DNA from: Cycas panzhihuaensis
Taxonomy: Eukaryota > Cycadophyta
Reading direction: 5' to 3'
Length of the DNA: 64,000 bases
Assembly (NCBI GenBank): GCA_023213395.1
Contig: CM041465.1
Coordinates: 240,939,741 to 241,003,740 of the forward strand
In this document: positions 21,571-34,077 of the stretch, piece by piece
How positions within the stretch are numbered: the first letter of the stretch is position 1
How the letters are laid out: every line of letters starts with the position of its first letter
Position numbers and translations under genes: made by a program
Notes under the pieces: model-generated
The model's input: the letters and a program-made list of their open reading frames with translations, nothing else
Database searches by the model: none
Told to the model about the DNA's origin: nothing

Positions 21571-22620
21571 CAAACGAATGGGGCCCCCTTCTTTAATAAG
21601 TTAGTGAGAGGTTTAGCGTTTATGGCAAAGTTTGCCAAGAAACACTGGAGGAAACCTAGCCTACTCAAGAACAACTTGATTTGTTATTGAGTCTTAGGCG
21701 ACAACATGTCAAGGATGGCCTTAACTTTATTGGGATCGATCTGGATTCCTTGTTTAAAAATAAGGAAACCGAAGAGTTTGCTAGCTATTATGGAAAATAC
21801 ATATTTAAGAGGATTTAGGCTAATATGATATTTGTGACACCTAGTAAATATGGTACATAAATCATTGGGATGATGGGCCCTTTTATGTGAAAGACCCATC
21901 ATGTCGTCCATGAAGACCTTGAGGGTTTTGTTTATGAGGTCATAGAAGACAAATTACATCGCCCTTTGGTAAGTGGAGCCTGCATTTTTAAGTCTAGAGG
22001 GTATCACTTTGTAAGCAAAGATACCCCAAGGAGTAGTAAAGGTCATTTTGTGACAATTTTCAGGAGAAATCTGGATTTGGTTGTACCTAAAAAAGCCATC
22101 CATCAAGGACATGACTTTAATTCTAGCGATTTTATCAATGATTTGATCATTAAAGGTAAAGGGAAGTTGTCTTTAGGACATGCATTGTTGATATCATGGA
22201 AATCAATACATATCTAAATCATCCCATTCTTTTTAGCAATGAGAACGATATTTGAGACCCATTTAGGTTAATCAATAGAAGTGATCAACCTTGCATATAA
22301 GAGTTTTTCAACTTATATCTTCATGATAGCAGATAGTTTAGGATGGAGAGGGCACTGCTTTTTCCACATGGGGCAAGTACTTAGAATAGTAGTAAGGTTA
22401 TGGGTGACAATAGAGGGGTCTATTCCCTTCATGTCAGTGTAATCCCATGCGAAAACATCATAGAACTCCTGAAATAGAAGGGTGTATTACTTTATTTCTT
22501 TAGGGAAACATTCTGATTCCACCTTGATGACCTTACCATGGGTGAGGATAATGTCCTTGGTTGGCCCCATACACATGGCATTCCCTTCCTCGAAATAAAA
22601 AGAGGCTTGGTCAATATGAA
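21571..22620 (-). pseudogene. Reverse transcriptase, element B
   Basis: Minus-strand translation gives FAWDYTDMKGIDPSIVTHNL, WVSNIVLIAKKNGM, IDFHDINNACPKDNFPLP, SLMDGFFRYNQI and FMDDMMGLSHKRAHHPND (the FMDD is kept; the frame 21911-21684 begins at MDDM). YHISLNPLKYVFSI follows, with Tyr for the usual Cys. Frame changes and stops break it around 22150 and 22000. The layout matches A, with the same Tat-type features after the catalytic box. Confidence 0.88.
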
Positions 22621-23329
22621 GGGGCAAAGAGGAACTAGGTTGACTTAGGTCAGCTAGAGGTGACCCAAGGGCTAAAATCTTTAGGTAACCAAGCTTATGG
22701 TGACTAGGAGGAAGGTTGGATATGAAGTCTGCTAGATGTCATAACAACACTTCATCGTTCTCGAAGTAGTCTACCCCATGGATGGTTATGCTAGGAGAAG
22801 ATGAGGAACGAGGAACAGAAGGAGTGGTGGGACCATAGCAATCAACCCACCACTTAATATAGTCAGAGGACTCTTTAGAAGAGTCAGAGGGCAACCTCCT
22901 ATGACATGGGATAGGGGGTTCCCTAACCTCATTACTTGAGGAGGGTGATGAGATGGAAGATGAAGTGGCATAGGAAGTCACGCAAGGGACAGTAGTAGCA
23001 ACACATGACTCAGTGAGAGGACTAGGCTCCTTAACAAAAGAGGCTTTAGGTTGGGACTTGAAATAAATTGAATGCTCCCTAGTCATATTTAGGAAGGATA
23101 TGGGATGAGGGAGGTCCTTATTCTCATTGTCAAACTCATCGTCGCTCAAAACGGTGAGGTACCCATAGCTCCTTACACCAATAGGGGTGAATCAAATGAG
23201 GTTGGAGGCCTTCTTTCAGGTAAAATGTATTAGGAATGTCAATGGTACAAGCAGAAGCATAGGTAGATGGGACTTTGTTGCCCTTTATTGGATCATGAAT
23301 AGCTTGACAAGATTAGTATGATTATTTGG
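22621..23329 (-). pseudogene. Acidic linker between protease and RT, element B
   Basis: The open frame 23149-22739 (136 codons) contains NKDLPHPISFLNMTREHS, the counterpart of the block in A and F. It ends with HGVDYFENDEVLL, which is also in A and F. No catalytic motif. The block survives in three copies despite decay elsewhere, which supports a real role in the polyprotein. Confidence 0.6.
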
Positions 23330-24035
23330 TGGGAGGAGGCTCTTGGGTAACAACCCTCATTTGTCCTTCATGGATGAATTTGAGTTGTCCCCAATGAGAT
23401 GAGCACAAGGCTCTTATTTGATCGAGCCATGGATGTCTCAATAAAAGATTATAGTCCATGTCTACATCAAGGACCAAAATGTCAGTAAGGATAGTTTTGT
23501 CCTCAAGGGTAAGAGGAATGGAAATAGAACCTAAAGGTATTTTCTTGCTATCATCATAGCCTTGACAATGCTATGGAACTAGCTTGAGAGCCACTATGTC
23601 TAGCTCCTACATAATGCGTAAAGGCATAGCATTGATGGAAGAACCATTGTCTACAATAATTCTTCAAAGAGTACACTCAAGAGTGTCTATGGATATAGTG
23701 AAAGGGTAGTGCCATTGGCATTCTTTTTCATTGGTCAGAGGGAGATCTTTAAGGTCAAACAAGATAATGGGTTCTTGACTTGGGGCAACACCCAAAGCGT
23801 GGATGGAAGCATCCACCAACCTTAAAGTCTCTAAGAGGAGAGTGCACTACTCTAGATAGCTTCTCAAGACATCCATCATGGACATCTTGGTAGCCACACT
23901 ATGAAGCTCATCTATGATGGAGAAGGGATTCCCCTTCCTAGTGGGTTGGGGAAGTGCCCTCCGAAAATCATAGTGACTAGGATGAACCAAGATGGTCTTG
24001 GGAAGTAGTGGAATCTCTAAAGGAGGGTTTTCCAA
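23330..24035 (-). pseudogene. Aspartic protease region, element B
   Basis: The open frame 24035-23847 (LPKTILVHPSHYDFRRALPQ) leads in. The active site reads IIVDNGSSINAMPLRIM, followed by LVLDVDMDYNLLLRHPWLDQ. TGA at 23666-23664 falls at exactly the codon where A and F have TAA, a few residues ahead of the active site. Further stops follow downstream. Confidence 0.75.
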
Positions 24036-24700
24036 AGTAGGATCAAGCTAAGAGTAAGAAGAGGCACCTATGGCCTCTTTGGTTGACTAAGACTGAGTCA
24101 AAGCATACAAGGGTGTGTTCTCAAGCATTTGGATAACTTTCTTTCCCTTATTTTGGGATCGAGAGGGAGAAGGGGTTTGATGACGAGAACCAAAAGAGGA
24201 GGAGGTGTTTCTTGCCCCTTCCCCTTAGCTTACACATGACAAGGGTTAGGAGATCTCTCTCTATTCTGATTCCTCCTTTGTTGGGTATGTTGATCTCATT
24301 CCTTGTGTTTGGAGAAGGGATCTCTATGAACAGGTTGATCTAGATTAGGAATAGATGCCCATTTAAGAGAGGCATCACGACATGGTGTGGATTTAGAATG
24401 TTACACCCTACATTGTAAATCCTCATGGAAGCATTCACCATAAATATAGCACCATTTCTTCTATAAGGAAGAGTTCATCTTCCTTGTTTGAGAAGCATGG
24501 GTATTTCTATTCTTGGGAGGTACTACTTGGGAAGCTTGGTGAATGGGTTTATGAGAGGTTGGCAATGTGGGAGGAGCTTGAAGCTTAAGCTCCTTCATCG
24601 TATGCTCAAAGGAATGTATAGCAGAGGTCAATAGATCCAAAGTCTTTTCCATTGAATGGATTGAAGACTTTGGGGGTTGTTGAGATTTGATGTCAAGAGA
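24036..24700 (-). pseudogene. Gag C-terminal region with zinc-knuckle-like remnant, element B
   Basis: It contains CYIYGECFHEDLQC near 24450, the counterpart of the Cys/His segment of A, followed by WASIPNLDQPVHRDPF, which is shared almost word for word with A. The open frame 24652-24461 (MEKTLDLLTSAIHSFEHTMK) is the segment just upstream. Stops interrupt the rest. Confidence 0.55.
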
Positions 24701-25330
24701 TAGATAGGGTGCCCCACGCCATTATGACAGTTTAAGAGGTTTCTTGAGATCCACTTGGATCTTAATAACCTTGAGAGCCAAATACTTGGCTATAGTAGAG
24801 TTTCATATTGTTGCTTCCATTTTGAGGACCTCAACATGCACCTCAAGACGAAGAACATTTACAAAAAGATCTCTTTTGAGCTCTTCAAGTAGGGTGGCCT
24901 TTGTGGAGTGGAGGAGATTATGAAAATGCCTAACAAAGTCATGATTCATCTCCTCATGACCTTGTTTAAGGGACAAAAGGGCCTTCATTCCACTCTCAAA
25001 GGGATGAGTGATATCAAAATAGTTGATGAACTCGTCTACGAGCTACTGGAATGAGTGAATTGAATGAGCAGGAAGGTGATAAAACCACTTGAGGGCATTG
25101 CCTTACAAGAAACACAGGAAGAGCTTCATCAAGATATGATCATAGGCGTAATAGTCGATACATGCTATGGAGAAGCCCCTGACATGTTCCATTGGGTCTT
25201 AAGAAGAGGTCCCATTGAACTTAGGTACCTCAGGAGGGTGAGGTGGTAAGTTGGTCCTTAACGCCTCGATGGACAAGGGGGTTGATTGATAGTCCAAGAA
25301 GGGATGCGCCCTTGGTTAAACTATTAAGTC
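24701..25330 (-). pseudogene. Gag capsid-like domain, element B
   Basis: The open frame 24988-24803 reads MKALLSLKQGHEEMNHDFVR then HFHNLLHSTKATLLEELKRD, the core gag motif with no stop where A has two. Upstream lie GNALKWFYHLPAHS and QLVDEFINYF in a broken frame. B therefore shows the unmutated version of this segment better than A. Confidence 0.75.
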
Positions 25331-26440
25331 AATAAAGGAAGAAGGAGGAGGTGGGCAAGGATACCTAAATCCTCCTTGATAAGTTTAACCGAAAAGGGGA
25401 TATGAACTTCCTCCCACCTAGTGGGAAGGGACTAGTCTCATATGTGAAAGGACTAGAAGAGAGATGGATGGATAGGATGAACCCATCCCCCTTTGGAAGT
25501 ATGCCTCTTGTTAGCATAGGGCTTTGGGAGAAGAAGCCTTGAGGAGGGATTTGTCCTCCTTGTGAAGGCACCATATATGGAGAGATGCAAGAAGAGGAAA
25601 CAGATGGGTGTGGGACTAAATTTTACCCATATGGACCACCTATAGGTGGGGAAACACCATACAGTTGAAGGGGATCCACCCTATATATAGGAAGAGGATC
25701 CCCATTTCCATGCCCCTATGGTTAGGAGGTGTATCTCAGGGGCACATAAAGATATGAATCCTTAGGTTGGGTTTGGGAACACTAGGGGATTTGCCCTATA
25801 TGGCTAGAGTAAGGGGGACATGTAGGCCCCCTAGGTCTAATAGGAGGTGGATGGATCACAATTGACTGAGGTGTGGTTATCTAACTAGGAGGAGGTATGC
25901 TCAACCCAATTTAGGAAGTGGGTATACCTTAGATGGTTCCTAAAGGATGAGGACCACAAGAAGAGGAGGAAGCAATAAGGGGTGGCCATGTTATGGATAG
26001 TAAAGTTGTGTGAGAAGAGTATAGGGTGTAGACAAGGAAGAGGATGGCACCACACTTTGCAAGATGCTCTCCAACCACTTGGAAGGTGGTTAGAGGCTAG
26101 CAGCTTAGAAGCATTAATATAGCACTTCTACCACATCCATAGGAGAGGTTCCTACTTACTCATATGAGGTCAATGGATCCTCATATGAAGTAGATCCCAT
26201 AAGATAATCCTCATGGGTATTATCACCAAGGTCATGATACCCCATGGGAGAAGAAGCTCCCACATCGTGTGTGGGAAGATGATGGACATTTCACCCTTTT
26301 GGGTGGGACCTTGGAAAGAAGCTGAAGTTTGTTAAGTTTTAGAAACATAGGCATGATATGCCCAATCCAAAGAGAATCCCCCCATAGCTGATTTAGAATT
26401 AGATAACGAAAGGGGAGAATAGGGTGAGCCTTCTAAAGAA
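25331..26440 (-). pseudogene. Pro-rich N-terminal gag extension, element B
   Basis: Minus-strand translation is rich in Pro, Gly and Ser. It has blocks shared with A and F: YRVDPLQLYGVSPPI-like around 25660, the QGGFF-type Gly/Gln block in the 25574-25365 frame and HDVGASSPMG near 26240. Many stops. Reads as a disordered region ahead of the capsid domain. Confidence 0.5.
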
Positions 26441-26621
26441 GGAGGAAGGCCTCACAAATAATGAGAGAATCATCACATTTAAGTTCCTCCTAAGATTTGG
26501 AGGAAAGAGGGGCAAATAGTATAAAGGATGTTTGGGGTTATCTAACGAATCAAGAAGGGATGCCAAAAAGAGAGGCAACGTTAATAGAAAGGGAACTAGG
26601 ATGGTGCCTTTACTGGCAGGT

Positions 26622-26637
26622 CCCTAGTATGGTTGCC
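26622..26637 (-). other. Primer binding site of element B
   Basis: The reverse complement reads TGGCAACCATACTAGGGA, one base inside the LTR end, matching the sites in A and F with a few changes. It fixes the LTR boundary of B at about 26639. Confidence 0.75.
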
Positions 26638-26638
26638 A

Positions 26639-29403
26639 GTGGAAGCACACCTTTAGGGGGTCATTAGATATAAGGGGATGAAGCCTACATAATCACTAAA
26701 CAAAGGGCTTAAGGATCCTTAGAAGTAGAGAAATAGATCACCCACAAAAGGCATCCATGCATCAGAACACAGGTTTAAGGACCTACAAATAGTACACAAG
26801 AACCTCCCTTTAGATAGGTACCTTCTTGAATTCAAAATGGGTGAGGCCATCCTCATTTATCAAGTAGCCTTAAAGGGGACTCTCCTATCTTAATGGGTTG
26901 AGGAAGGAGAGGTAAAACAAGAGGAGCTTTTCTCGGGATGAAGGGAAAAGGAAAGGTGAACCCTAGCAGAGAAAGGGCACCAATGGGACAAGAAATAGGT
27001 AATGAGTAGAAAGGATGAAAAAAGGGAGGTTTGGTATAAGAAAAACCAACTCCTAGATGGGGTAAGTTAAGTGGGTGCCCTACTAAAGGATACCTAGAGG
27101 AAGCGCCTCTAGGGTTTACGCATAATAGATGGATGGCTAAGTGTGTATGAGGTTTTACGATATGTTTTGTTTTGTCTTGGGAAAGCAATGTAGTGATGTG
27201 AGATAGTATTGCCACTAAGTTATTGCAATTTGAAGGGAAGGACAACTCTCTTCTCTATCTCTCATTTCCTCTCTCTCCTTTTCTTTTATAAATAAAAATG
27301 ATAAGGGAATTAATGGGAAGAGAGAATGCAAGGATAGAGTGCAATGATTAGTGCAAGTCATTCTAATGATGTATAAGACAAAAAAGTAACTATTAGGAGG
27401 TTTATATCCCTTTATGTCCTCCACCTTGGTAAGTATAAGAGCATGCAAAAGGAAGGGAAATGCAAATAAAAAGGAAAAAAAAATATTTCGTTACTTTTCA
27501 CTAAGGATACAATACAGATGATATACCAACTCAAACTATCCTTGCTTGAATGCCCATGCAATGAGGGAGGGAAAGGAAGTTGAGTCAATGCCTACCAATG
27601 CAAATGGTGACTTCCTTTCCTAATAGATGTAAAATGAACAATCTAAAAGCAAGACAAAATGCATGCAACCTTTCCTTTTCATTTCTTGTGGAAGAAGGGG
27701 GGGAAAGGATAAGAAAGAAGGTAGGGTCGAAAGAGATACACCTGGAACCATGGTAATCGATAAAGCATGTCTTTCTCCCTTCTTTGCAATCCTTTATCGG
27801 TCACCTTGTGCTCCTTGCCATAGTTGGCATTGTAGTTGGAATGAAGGTGGGGATTCCTTATCTTCCATAAGATGCTTATGCAAAAAGGAAACAGAAAACA
27901 ATTGCAAAGAAGAAAAGAGTTTAAAGTAAAAATGAAAGTAAATAAAGTGCATGTACTTACTGTAATAATCCTTGCTTACTTCAGAAAGTAAAACTTGCAT
28001 GACAAACTAGTTTCCCTTCAACGGGATGCTAAATATGCATATGAAAGCAAGTATATGTTTGTACGCATGTCTATGTTTACTAAAAGAAAATCATAATCTT
28101 ACTTAAATGCTTTTAAATAGAAGCAATATGTTATTGAATAGCCCTTTAATATGCATGAAAACTATTCAAGCAACTTTTGGAAGGAAAAGGGGGATAAAGG
28201 GGAAGAGAAAGAGAGCCTCAAAATGGCCAACCCTCCAAATAAGACACCTCCACATGCTCAAGTGCTCCAAGTGAAGGGTCAAACAAAAGATTACGCCTTC
28301 TAGGCAGAAAAAGCAAAAATGGTAACAAAAGCTTACAAAAAAAAAAGACAAAAGTTATAAAAGCTACAAATGTTGGAAACATTGTAATGTGCAACTTTTG
28401 TAAGATTTGTAAGATAAGGCAAGAAACCCATAAACTATAAGATCTACTTAAAAAAATTAGATTTTTGATGGCGTATGAGAGCTGGTTGCAGGCATTGCAA
28501 GTGTTTACTAATGCTACAACTAGCAAGATACTTCACCCTAAGGGTTTCTAGGTGTGCAAGGTAGGTATGAGATGGGAGAAGTTGAGAAAGGTAGGGGGCT
28601 ACCATGGAGGATGTAACCAAGAGGGTCAGAACCCTAGCCTTAAGCTCCTCTTTTCCTTTTTTCAAGTTTCCTACAAACCACTTGTTAATAGCTGAAGAGA
28701 AACCTTAAGAGGTGAGAAGGATGAGTGAGGAGAAGGAAGGGATTTCCCTCCAAAATGTTCTAGGAAACAAGTATATGGATGAGGTTTTTAAGTAAACCAG
28801 GGATAATATTCATAAAACACTCTTGCTAAAGGGTGGAACAACAAAGTGTTCGTCTAAAATCCCTACTAAAACCAATTTAAAATAGATCTTACCTCATGGA
28901 TTAGAAGGGGGAGAAGGATCTCTCCAAATGGATGGAGGAATGATCCCCTTAGTAGCTTAAAGAAGGTGTGAAACTAGTAAGAAACCCAGTATAATGACTG
29001 GAGAGAGAGCTTGAGAGGAGAGGCTTTCTAGAGATGGATTACTGCAAACTTGTAACTTAGGGTTTTTACCCTAATGAAAGAAGGAGATAAGAGAAGAGAG
29101 TAGGAGATAGCAGATGGAGGCATTTCTATCTTTCTCAAATGTGCCAAGAAAGCAAAATGAACTTGAAATTGGGACTTTATACCCAAATCTAGGCTATCAA
29201 GTAATTAGGGATCACCCAAGGTAGGAAACAACCTACTACCATATGTCAGTTTTATAATAAATATGAAACCAGTCATTGCTAGGCTAAGATTTCAAATGGA
29301 TAGTTACACTACATCAAACTATTATAGCACCACGAAGTTCACCACAATACCATGAACAGTACCATAATGTGCTCAGAACATAATAGAAAAATAAAGTGGG
29401 GCC
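26639..29403 (-). repeat. 5' LTR of element B, inner part
   Basis: Reverse complement of the A LTR with more divergence. The AAAAGAGAGAGG-type purine run, the TATA-like GGGTATAAAGTCCC (29181-29176) and the GCGGTA-type cluster (about 29325-29385) lie in the expected order. The LTR is cut at 29403 by copia element C and resumes at 34724. Without the insert it is about 3.26 kb. Open frames inside (26853-27245, 27663-27929 and others) show no family resemblance. Confidence 0.8.
29399..29403. repeat. Target-site duplication of copia C, left
   Basis: GGGCC here is repeated exactly at 34724-34728, directly outside the two LTR ends of C. Confidence 0.95.
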
Positions 29404-30037
29404 TATTGGATATTGTGACAATAATATTTTGAGGTTAAAATTTTAGTGTTATTTCGATGCGATTTCCTCCCCCTAATCTTTCTCGGGGGGTTCCATATGG
29501 AGCCCCTCGCTGGGGTGGAGGGGCATGGAACGCCCCTTGCTAAGAGGGGGTTTGGGGGTGATAGCCCCCAACCCAAAAAATTAGCCCTATAAACCTTATC
29601 AAATTGTAAAGAGAATCAGGGTCATTCGATACAAATACCCTAGATTCTATGGCTGAGGTTTATGCCTTAGATGTCCCTCTTATGTAGCCCATTTTAGGGC
29701 TTTTCTTATGATGTTGTATATAATGTAATGTACTACGATGAGGGCGGTGGCTGGTTGTTATTCTTGAGAGTACTCTATAACTGAGATGTACTATTTCTCC
29801 ATTCTATAGTAATAAAGCTCGATACCTTTCCTATGTGGATGTTTCCCTAGCACACTGCTAGGGTTTTACCATGGTATATCGGGTGCATATGTGATGTTTG
29901 GCTTTTATTTCATGTTATTGTATAATCTCTGATTTTAGAACTTGCATGTAATTTTAACTTTCGATTTCTATAACTAGTTGTAAGAATGCAATAAATCTTG
30001 GTGGCAGTTAAAGGGTTGGGACCTTGTATTCTCAACA
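29404..30037 (+). repeat. 5' LTR of copia C
   Basis: Starts TATTGGATATTGTGACAATA (the other three LTR starts read TGTTGG or TGATGG) and ends TTCTCAACA. It holds blocks of C and G runs at about 29466-29570 that can pair with each other, and an AATAAAGCTCGATACC signal at about 29811 that could mark the end of the R region. Confidence 0.92.
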
Positions 30038-30039
30038 GG

Positions 30040-30052
30040 TGGTATTAGAGCC
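30040..30052 (+). other. Primer binding site of copia C (initiator Met tRNA type)
   Basis: TGGTATTAGAGCC follows the LTR after two bases. The usual plant copia site is TGGTATCAGAGCC, complementary to the 3' end of initiator Met tRNA, so this copy has one C-to-T change. Confidence 0.92.
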
Positions 30053-30108
30053 ACTTTTTTTCTTGTAGCGAGTTTGTGAAGGTTTTGGTGTCAGCTTTTC
30101 TACACCAA

Positions 30109-30960
30109 ATCGTGAAACTAGTAAGTGCAAAGTTCAAGGTGGAGAAATTCAATGGTAAGAATAACTTCGAGTTGTGGAAGCTAAAAGTGTATGATGTTCT
30201 TGTATAGCAGGGTTTGTACAAAGCCCTTGCACGTAAATCAAAGAAACCCACAGGGATGGACGAGGATAAATGGGATGACTTAGACAAAAAGGCACTTAGC
30301 ACAATACAATTGTGCTTGGTAGATAAAGTCTTGCTTAACATTGTAGGGGAAGAGACAGCAATAGGATTATGGACCTGGTTGGAAGGCTTATATATGACCA
30401 AATTAGTAACGAATCGAATCTACCTGAAGAGGCATATGTACTCGTTATGGATGAAGGAAGGTGCAAAAATTGCTGACCATTTAAATATTTTTAATACTCT
30501 TATTTATCAGTTGACTAGTATCGATGTTAAAATTAAGGACGAGGACAAGGTTATTACCTTGTTATGCTCATTACCCAAATCCTATGATAATATTGTTATC
30601 TCAATTAGTTTTAGCACTACAGATGTGTTGGATTATGATTTTGTTGTGAGTGCTTTGCTAATGGAAGAAGTGTAGAGGAAATCTAGTTTTGAAACCTCCA
30701 TACCAGAGGCCATGACAGTAAGGGGTAGAATGTTTGAGAGAGGACAAAACTCTAGGGATACATTGAGGTCCAAGTCAAAGAGCAAAAAGAGTAAGCTCAG
30801 ATGTTGGCACTGTAATAAGACCGATCACCTCAAGAAGGATTACTACCAAAGGAAGGAGTTCTAGAGAAAGGAAGATTCTGCCAAGGAGGTGAATCAGGTG
30901 GAGTCAAATCAAGGTATGGATGATGATGTCTTGGTTGCTTGTAATGTTTCTCATTATCAC
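30109..30960 (+). pseudogene. Gag of copia C
   Basis: The ATGGCG start seen in D is ATCGTG here, so the start codon is lost. The frame 30214-30675 (153 codons) carries the UBN2-type gag domain: LWTWLEGLYMTKLVTNRIYL, then LCSLPKSYDNIV. Downstream the zinc knuckle reads CWHCNKTDHLKKDY, where the last Cys of CCHC has become Tyr (D keeps Cys). Stops flank both ends. This gag type is typical of Tork/Tnt1-like elements. Its role is particle assembly and RNA binding. Confidence 0.88.
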
Positions 30961-31340
30961 CATGACTAGTTATTAGATTCAGATGCTTCGCACTAGATGT
31001 GTCTACACAAGAGTTGGTTCTCATCATACCAATCTCTTGATAGTGGTGATGTGCTTATGGGAAATGAAGTTTCTTGTAAGATAGTGGGCATTGGTAGCAT
31101 CAGAATTAAGATGTTTGATGAGGTAGTCATAACATTAACTGAGGTTAGACATGTACCTCATTTGAAAAGGAATCTGATTTCCTTGGGTGAATTAGATTCA
31201 GGTGGTTTTAAGCATATAGGTTATGAAGGAGTCCTAAAGGTGTCGAAGGGTACCTTGGTTGCAATGAAAGCCTTAAAGAAAGGAAATATTTACATTTTAG
31301 TGGGAAGTACAGATGTTAGCCAAGTAGCTACAACATCAAA
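30961..31340 (+). pseudogene. Protease region of copia C
   Basis: The active site reads LLDSDASH instead of the usual D-S-G-A-S-x-H, so the Gly is Asp, with a stop right after it. The open frame 30997-31443 then holds GNEVSCKIVGIGSIRIKMFD and VRHVPHLKRNLISLGELDS, the standard second half of copia protease. It would process the Gag-Pol polyprotein. Confidence 0.85.
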
Positions 31341-32280
31341 GACTGCAAAAGATCTAGCTCAGCTATGGCATCAGAGACTTGTGCACATGAGTGAGAGAGG
31401 ACTTAAGGTACTGATAAACTATAAGTTGCTTCCTAACTTGTAGCTTTCAAACTTGGCTTTCTGTAAACATTGTATTTTTGGAAAGCAGTGTAGACTTAGG
31501 TTTAAAGTAGGGAGTCACACTGGTAAAGGCATTCTAGATTACATAGATTCAGATGTATGGGGACTAACCCCTAAAATATCTTGTAGAGGATCATTGTATT
31601 ATGTCACATTTATAGATGATTACTCCAGGAAGGTATGGGTTTATTTTTTGAAAAGGAAATATGAAGTTTTCAATGTGTTTAAGCAGTTCAAGGCTTTAGT
31701 TGAGAACAGTACTGGTAAGATAATCAAATATTTAAGAATTGACAATAGAGGTGAGTTCAACTCCTTGGAGTTTGAGAACTATTATAGAGAAGCTAGGATC
31801 GAAAGACACAAGACCACTAGCTATACTCCGCAGTAAAATGGCATTACTGAGTGCATGAATAGGACACTCTTGGAAAGAGCAAGAAGCATGCTAAGTAATA
31901 TAGGAGTGGAGTAGGGTCAGGCGTGTCGCTTAAACAACTTGCTATTTGGTAAATAGGTCACCATCACTTGCAATAGATTACATGATTCCTGAAGAGGTAT
32001 GGACTGGACATCCATGTGAATATTCAAATTTAAAAGTTTTTGGTTGTGATGCTTATGCCTGGACTGACAAAAGTAAATGTTCAAAGTTAGACCCAAAATC
32101 CAAGAGATATATCTTTGTTGGTTATGGTGATAAGGATGGTGTGAAGGGATACATGTTGTGGGATCCTACTGCCCACAAAATCACCATTAACAGAGATGTC
32201 ATATTTGATGAATCTCCCCTTGTAAAATTAGACAGTATAGAAGCTAAAATAAAGCAGGAGCAGCAAGATGAACATTAACA
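31341..32280 (+). pseudogene. Integrase of copia C
   Basis: The GAG-pre-integrase zinc segment (LWHQRLVHMSERGLKVL and CKHCIFGKQ) is followed by the catalytic core. DSDVWGL holds the first Asp, YLRIDNRGEFNSLEF the second, and NGITECMNRTLLERARSM the Glu. Stops occur at 31441 and 31834 and a frame change near 31930. The 31946-32278 frame holds the C-terminal part (LKVFGCDAYAW, IFVGYGD). All three catalytic acids are still present. Confidence 0.9.
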
Positions 32281-33238
32281 AGCCAAGTTTGAAATGCAGT
32301 CATCTGTGGAATCAGAAGAGCATGAAGATCTTTCTGAAGAAGAATTAGCAGCAGATTCATAGGAGTATGTGGGCACTCCTTTGCCAATAGTTAGAAGATC
32401 TACACAAGTTAGTCATCCACCTGACAGGTACAGTCCTTCTATTTCTATTACTTTGGTATCTAATGATGGTGATCCCACATGTTATCAAGAAGTAATAGAT
32501 GATATCCATGGAGAGAAGTGGATAAGGGCTATGCAGGAAGAGATAGATACTTTGAAGAAAAATAATTCATGGGACTTGGTAGAACTTCCATATGGTAGGA
32601 AGGCTATTGGTTGCAGGTGGGTTTTCAAAAAGAAAACAGATGTTGATGGGAAGATTGATAAATACAGGGCAAGACTAGTGGCTAAAGGTTTTGCACAGAA
32701 AGTAGGTATTGACTTTCATAAGATCTTTTCACCAGTTGTTAAACTTGTTTCAATTCGAGTGTTATTAGCATTGGTAGCTTCTCTCGATTTGGAGTTGGAG
32801 AAGGTAGATGTAAAAACATCTTTTCTACATGGAGATTTAGATGAGGAGATCTATATGGATCAACCAGAAGGGTTTGTACAAGATGGCAGGAAAAGACTTA
32901 TTTGCAGGCTCAAGAAATCATTGTATGGCCTAAAGCAATCACCCGTGCAAAGGGTACAAGAAGTTTGATGCCTTCATGGAGAGCCAAAATTTTAAAAGAA
33001 GTGAGTATGATCATTGTGTTTACTTTAAATTTATGGACAATGGCTTATTCATTATCTTGGTATTATATGTTGATGACATGATGGTTGCAAGCAAGCGCAT
33101 GAAAGAAATCAATAAGCTAAAGGCTCAATTGGCTAGGACTTTTGATATGAAGGATCTAGGAGCTGTAAAACAAATCTTAGGCATGGAGATACATAGAGAT
33201 AGGAAAAATGGTAAGCTATGGTTATCATAGCAGAAATA
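32281..33238 (+). pseudogene. Reverse transcriptase of copia C
   Basis: The open frame 32369-32968 (199 codons) begins in the linker and holds WDLVELPYGRKAIGCRWVFK, KYRARLVAKGFAQ, IDFHKIFSPVVK, VDVKTSFLHGDLDEEIYM and SLYGLKQSP. A short insertion or frame change near 32945 splits it from 32976-33230, which holds DHCVYFKF, the catalytic LYVDDMMVASK and FDMKDLGAVKQILGMEI. Motifs and order are those of Tork/Tnt1-like RT. Both Asp of YVDD are kept. Confidence 0.92.
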
Positions 33239-33239
33239 T

Positions 33240-34028
33240 GTGGAGAAGGTGCTAACCAGGTTCGGTATGGTAAATGTGAAACTAGTGAGTATCACATTGG
33301 CTTCCCACTTCAATCTTTCTTTGAATATGAGTCGTAGTAGTGAAGAAGAAAAGGCTTATATATCTCGTGTACCTTATGCTAGTGCAGTAGGAAGTTTGAT
33401 GTATGCCATGGTATGTATAAGACTTGATATTTCACATGTAGTTGGTGTAGTGAGTAGGTTTATGGCAAATCCAGGAAAGGAACATTGGGCTACAGTGAGA
33501 TGGGTACTTCGGTATTTGAGAGGCATGAGCGACTACTGCATCACCTTTAGAGGTATAAGAAATTAGGTTTATGGATATGTCGATTCAGACTTTACAGGAG
33601 ATTTAGACAAAAGGTCTACTTCATGTTATATTTTTACTCTTGCAAATGGTCTAGTTAGTTGGATGTCTAAATTGCAGAGCACAATTATACTGTTAACCAT
33701 AGAAACTGAATATGTTGCTGCAGCACATGCTTATAAAGAAGTAATCTGGTTACAGGGTCTATTGGTTAAGCCCAGAAGGAGACAGGAAAATGTAAAGGTA
33801 ATTTGTGATAGTCAAAGTGCTATTTACTTAGCCAGGAATCCAGCTTATCACAGTAGAATAAAATATATTGCTTTGAAGTACCATTTTGTTAGACAGGTTG
33901 TGGAAGTAGGTGGAGTGGCACTTCAGAAGAGTCACACCAATCAGAAATATGCTAATATATTCACAAAACTAGTACCATTAGAGAAGTTCAAATGGTGTTT
34001 TACTTCTCTTGGCTTACAGAAAAGATGA
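33240..34028 (+). pseudogene. RNase H of copia C
   Basis: The frame 33240-33566 covers the RT thumb to RNase H connection (YASAVGSLMYAMVCIRLDI, WVLRYLRGMSDYC). After a stop, YVDSDFTGDLDKRST gives the first catalytic Asp. The frame 33663-34028 carries TETEYVAAAHAYKEVIWL with the Glu, VICDSQSAIYLARN with the next Asp, and ends at the polyprotein stop 34026-34028. Confidence 0.9.
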
Positions 34029-34067
34029 TGAAGGGTCCAGGAAGGGTACTAGGTAAATTATTGTCAA

Positions 34068-34077
34068 GGTGGAGATT
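34068..34077 (+). other. Polypurine tract of copia C
   Basis: AAGGTGGAGA directly ahead of the 3' LTR start at 34078; D has the same tract at about 51653-51663. Confidence 0.8.

Noticed and set aside
26853-28665. Frames inside the B LTR (for example 27245-26853, 27663-27929, 28526-28218)
   Set aside because: Lie in LTR sequence; no counterpart frame in the A or F LTR and no domain.
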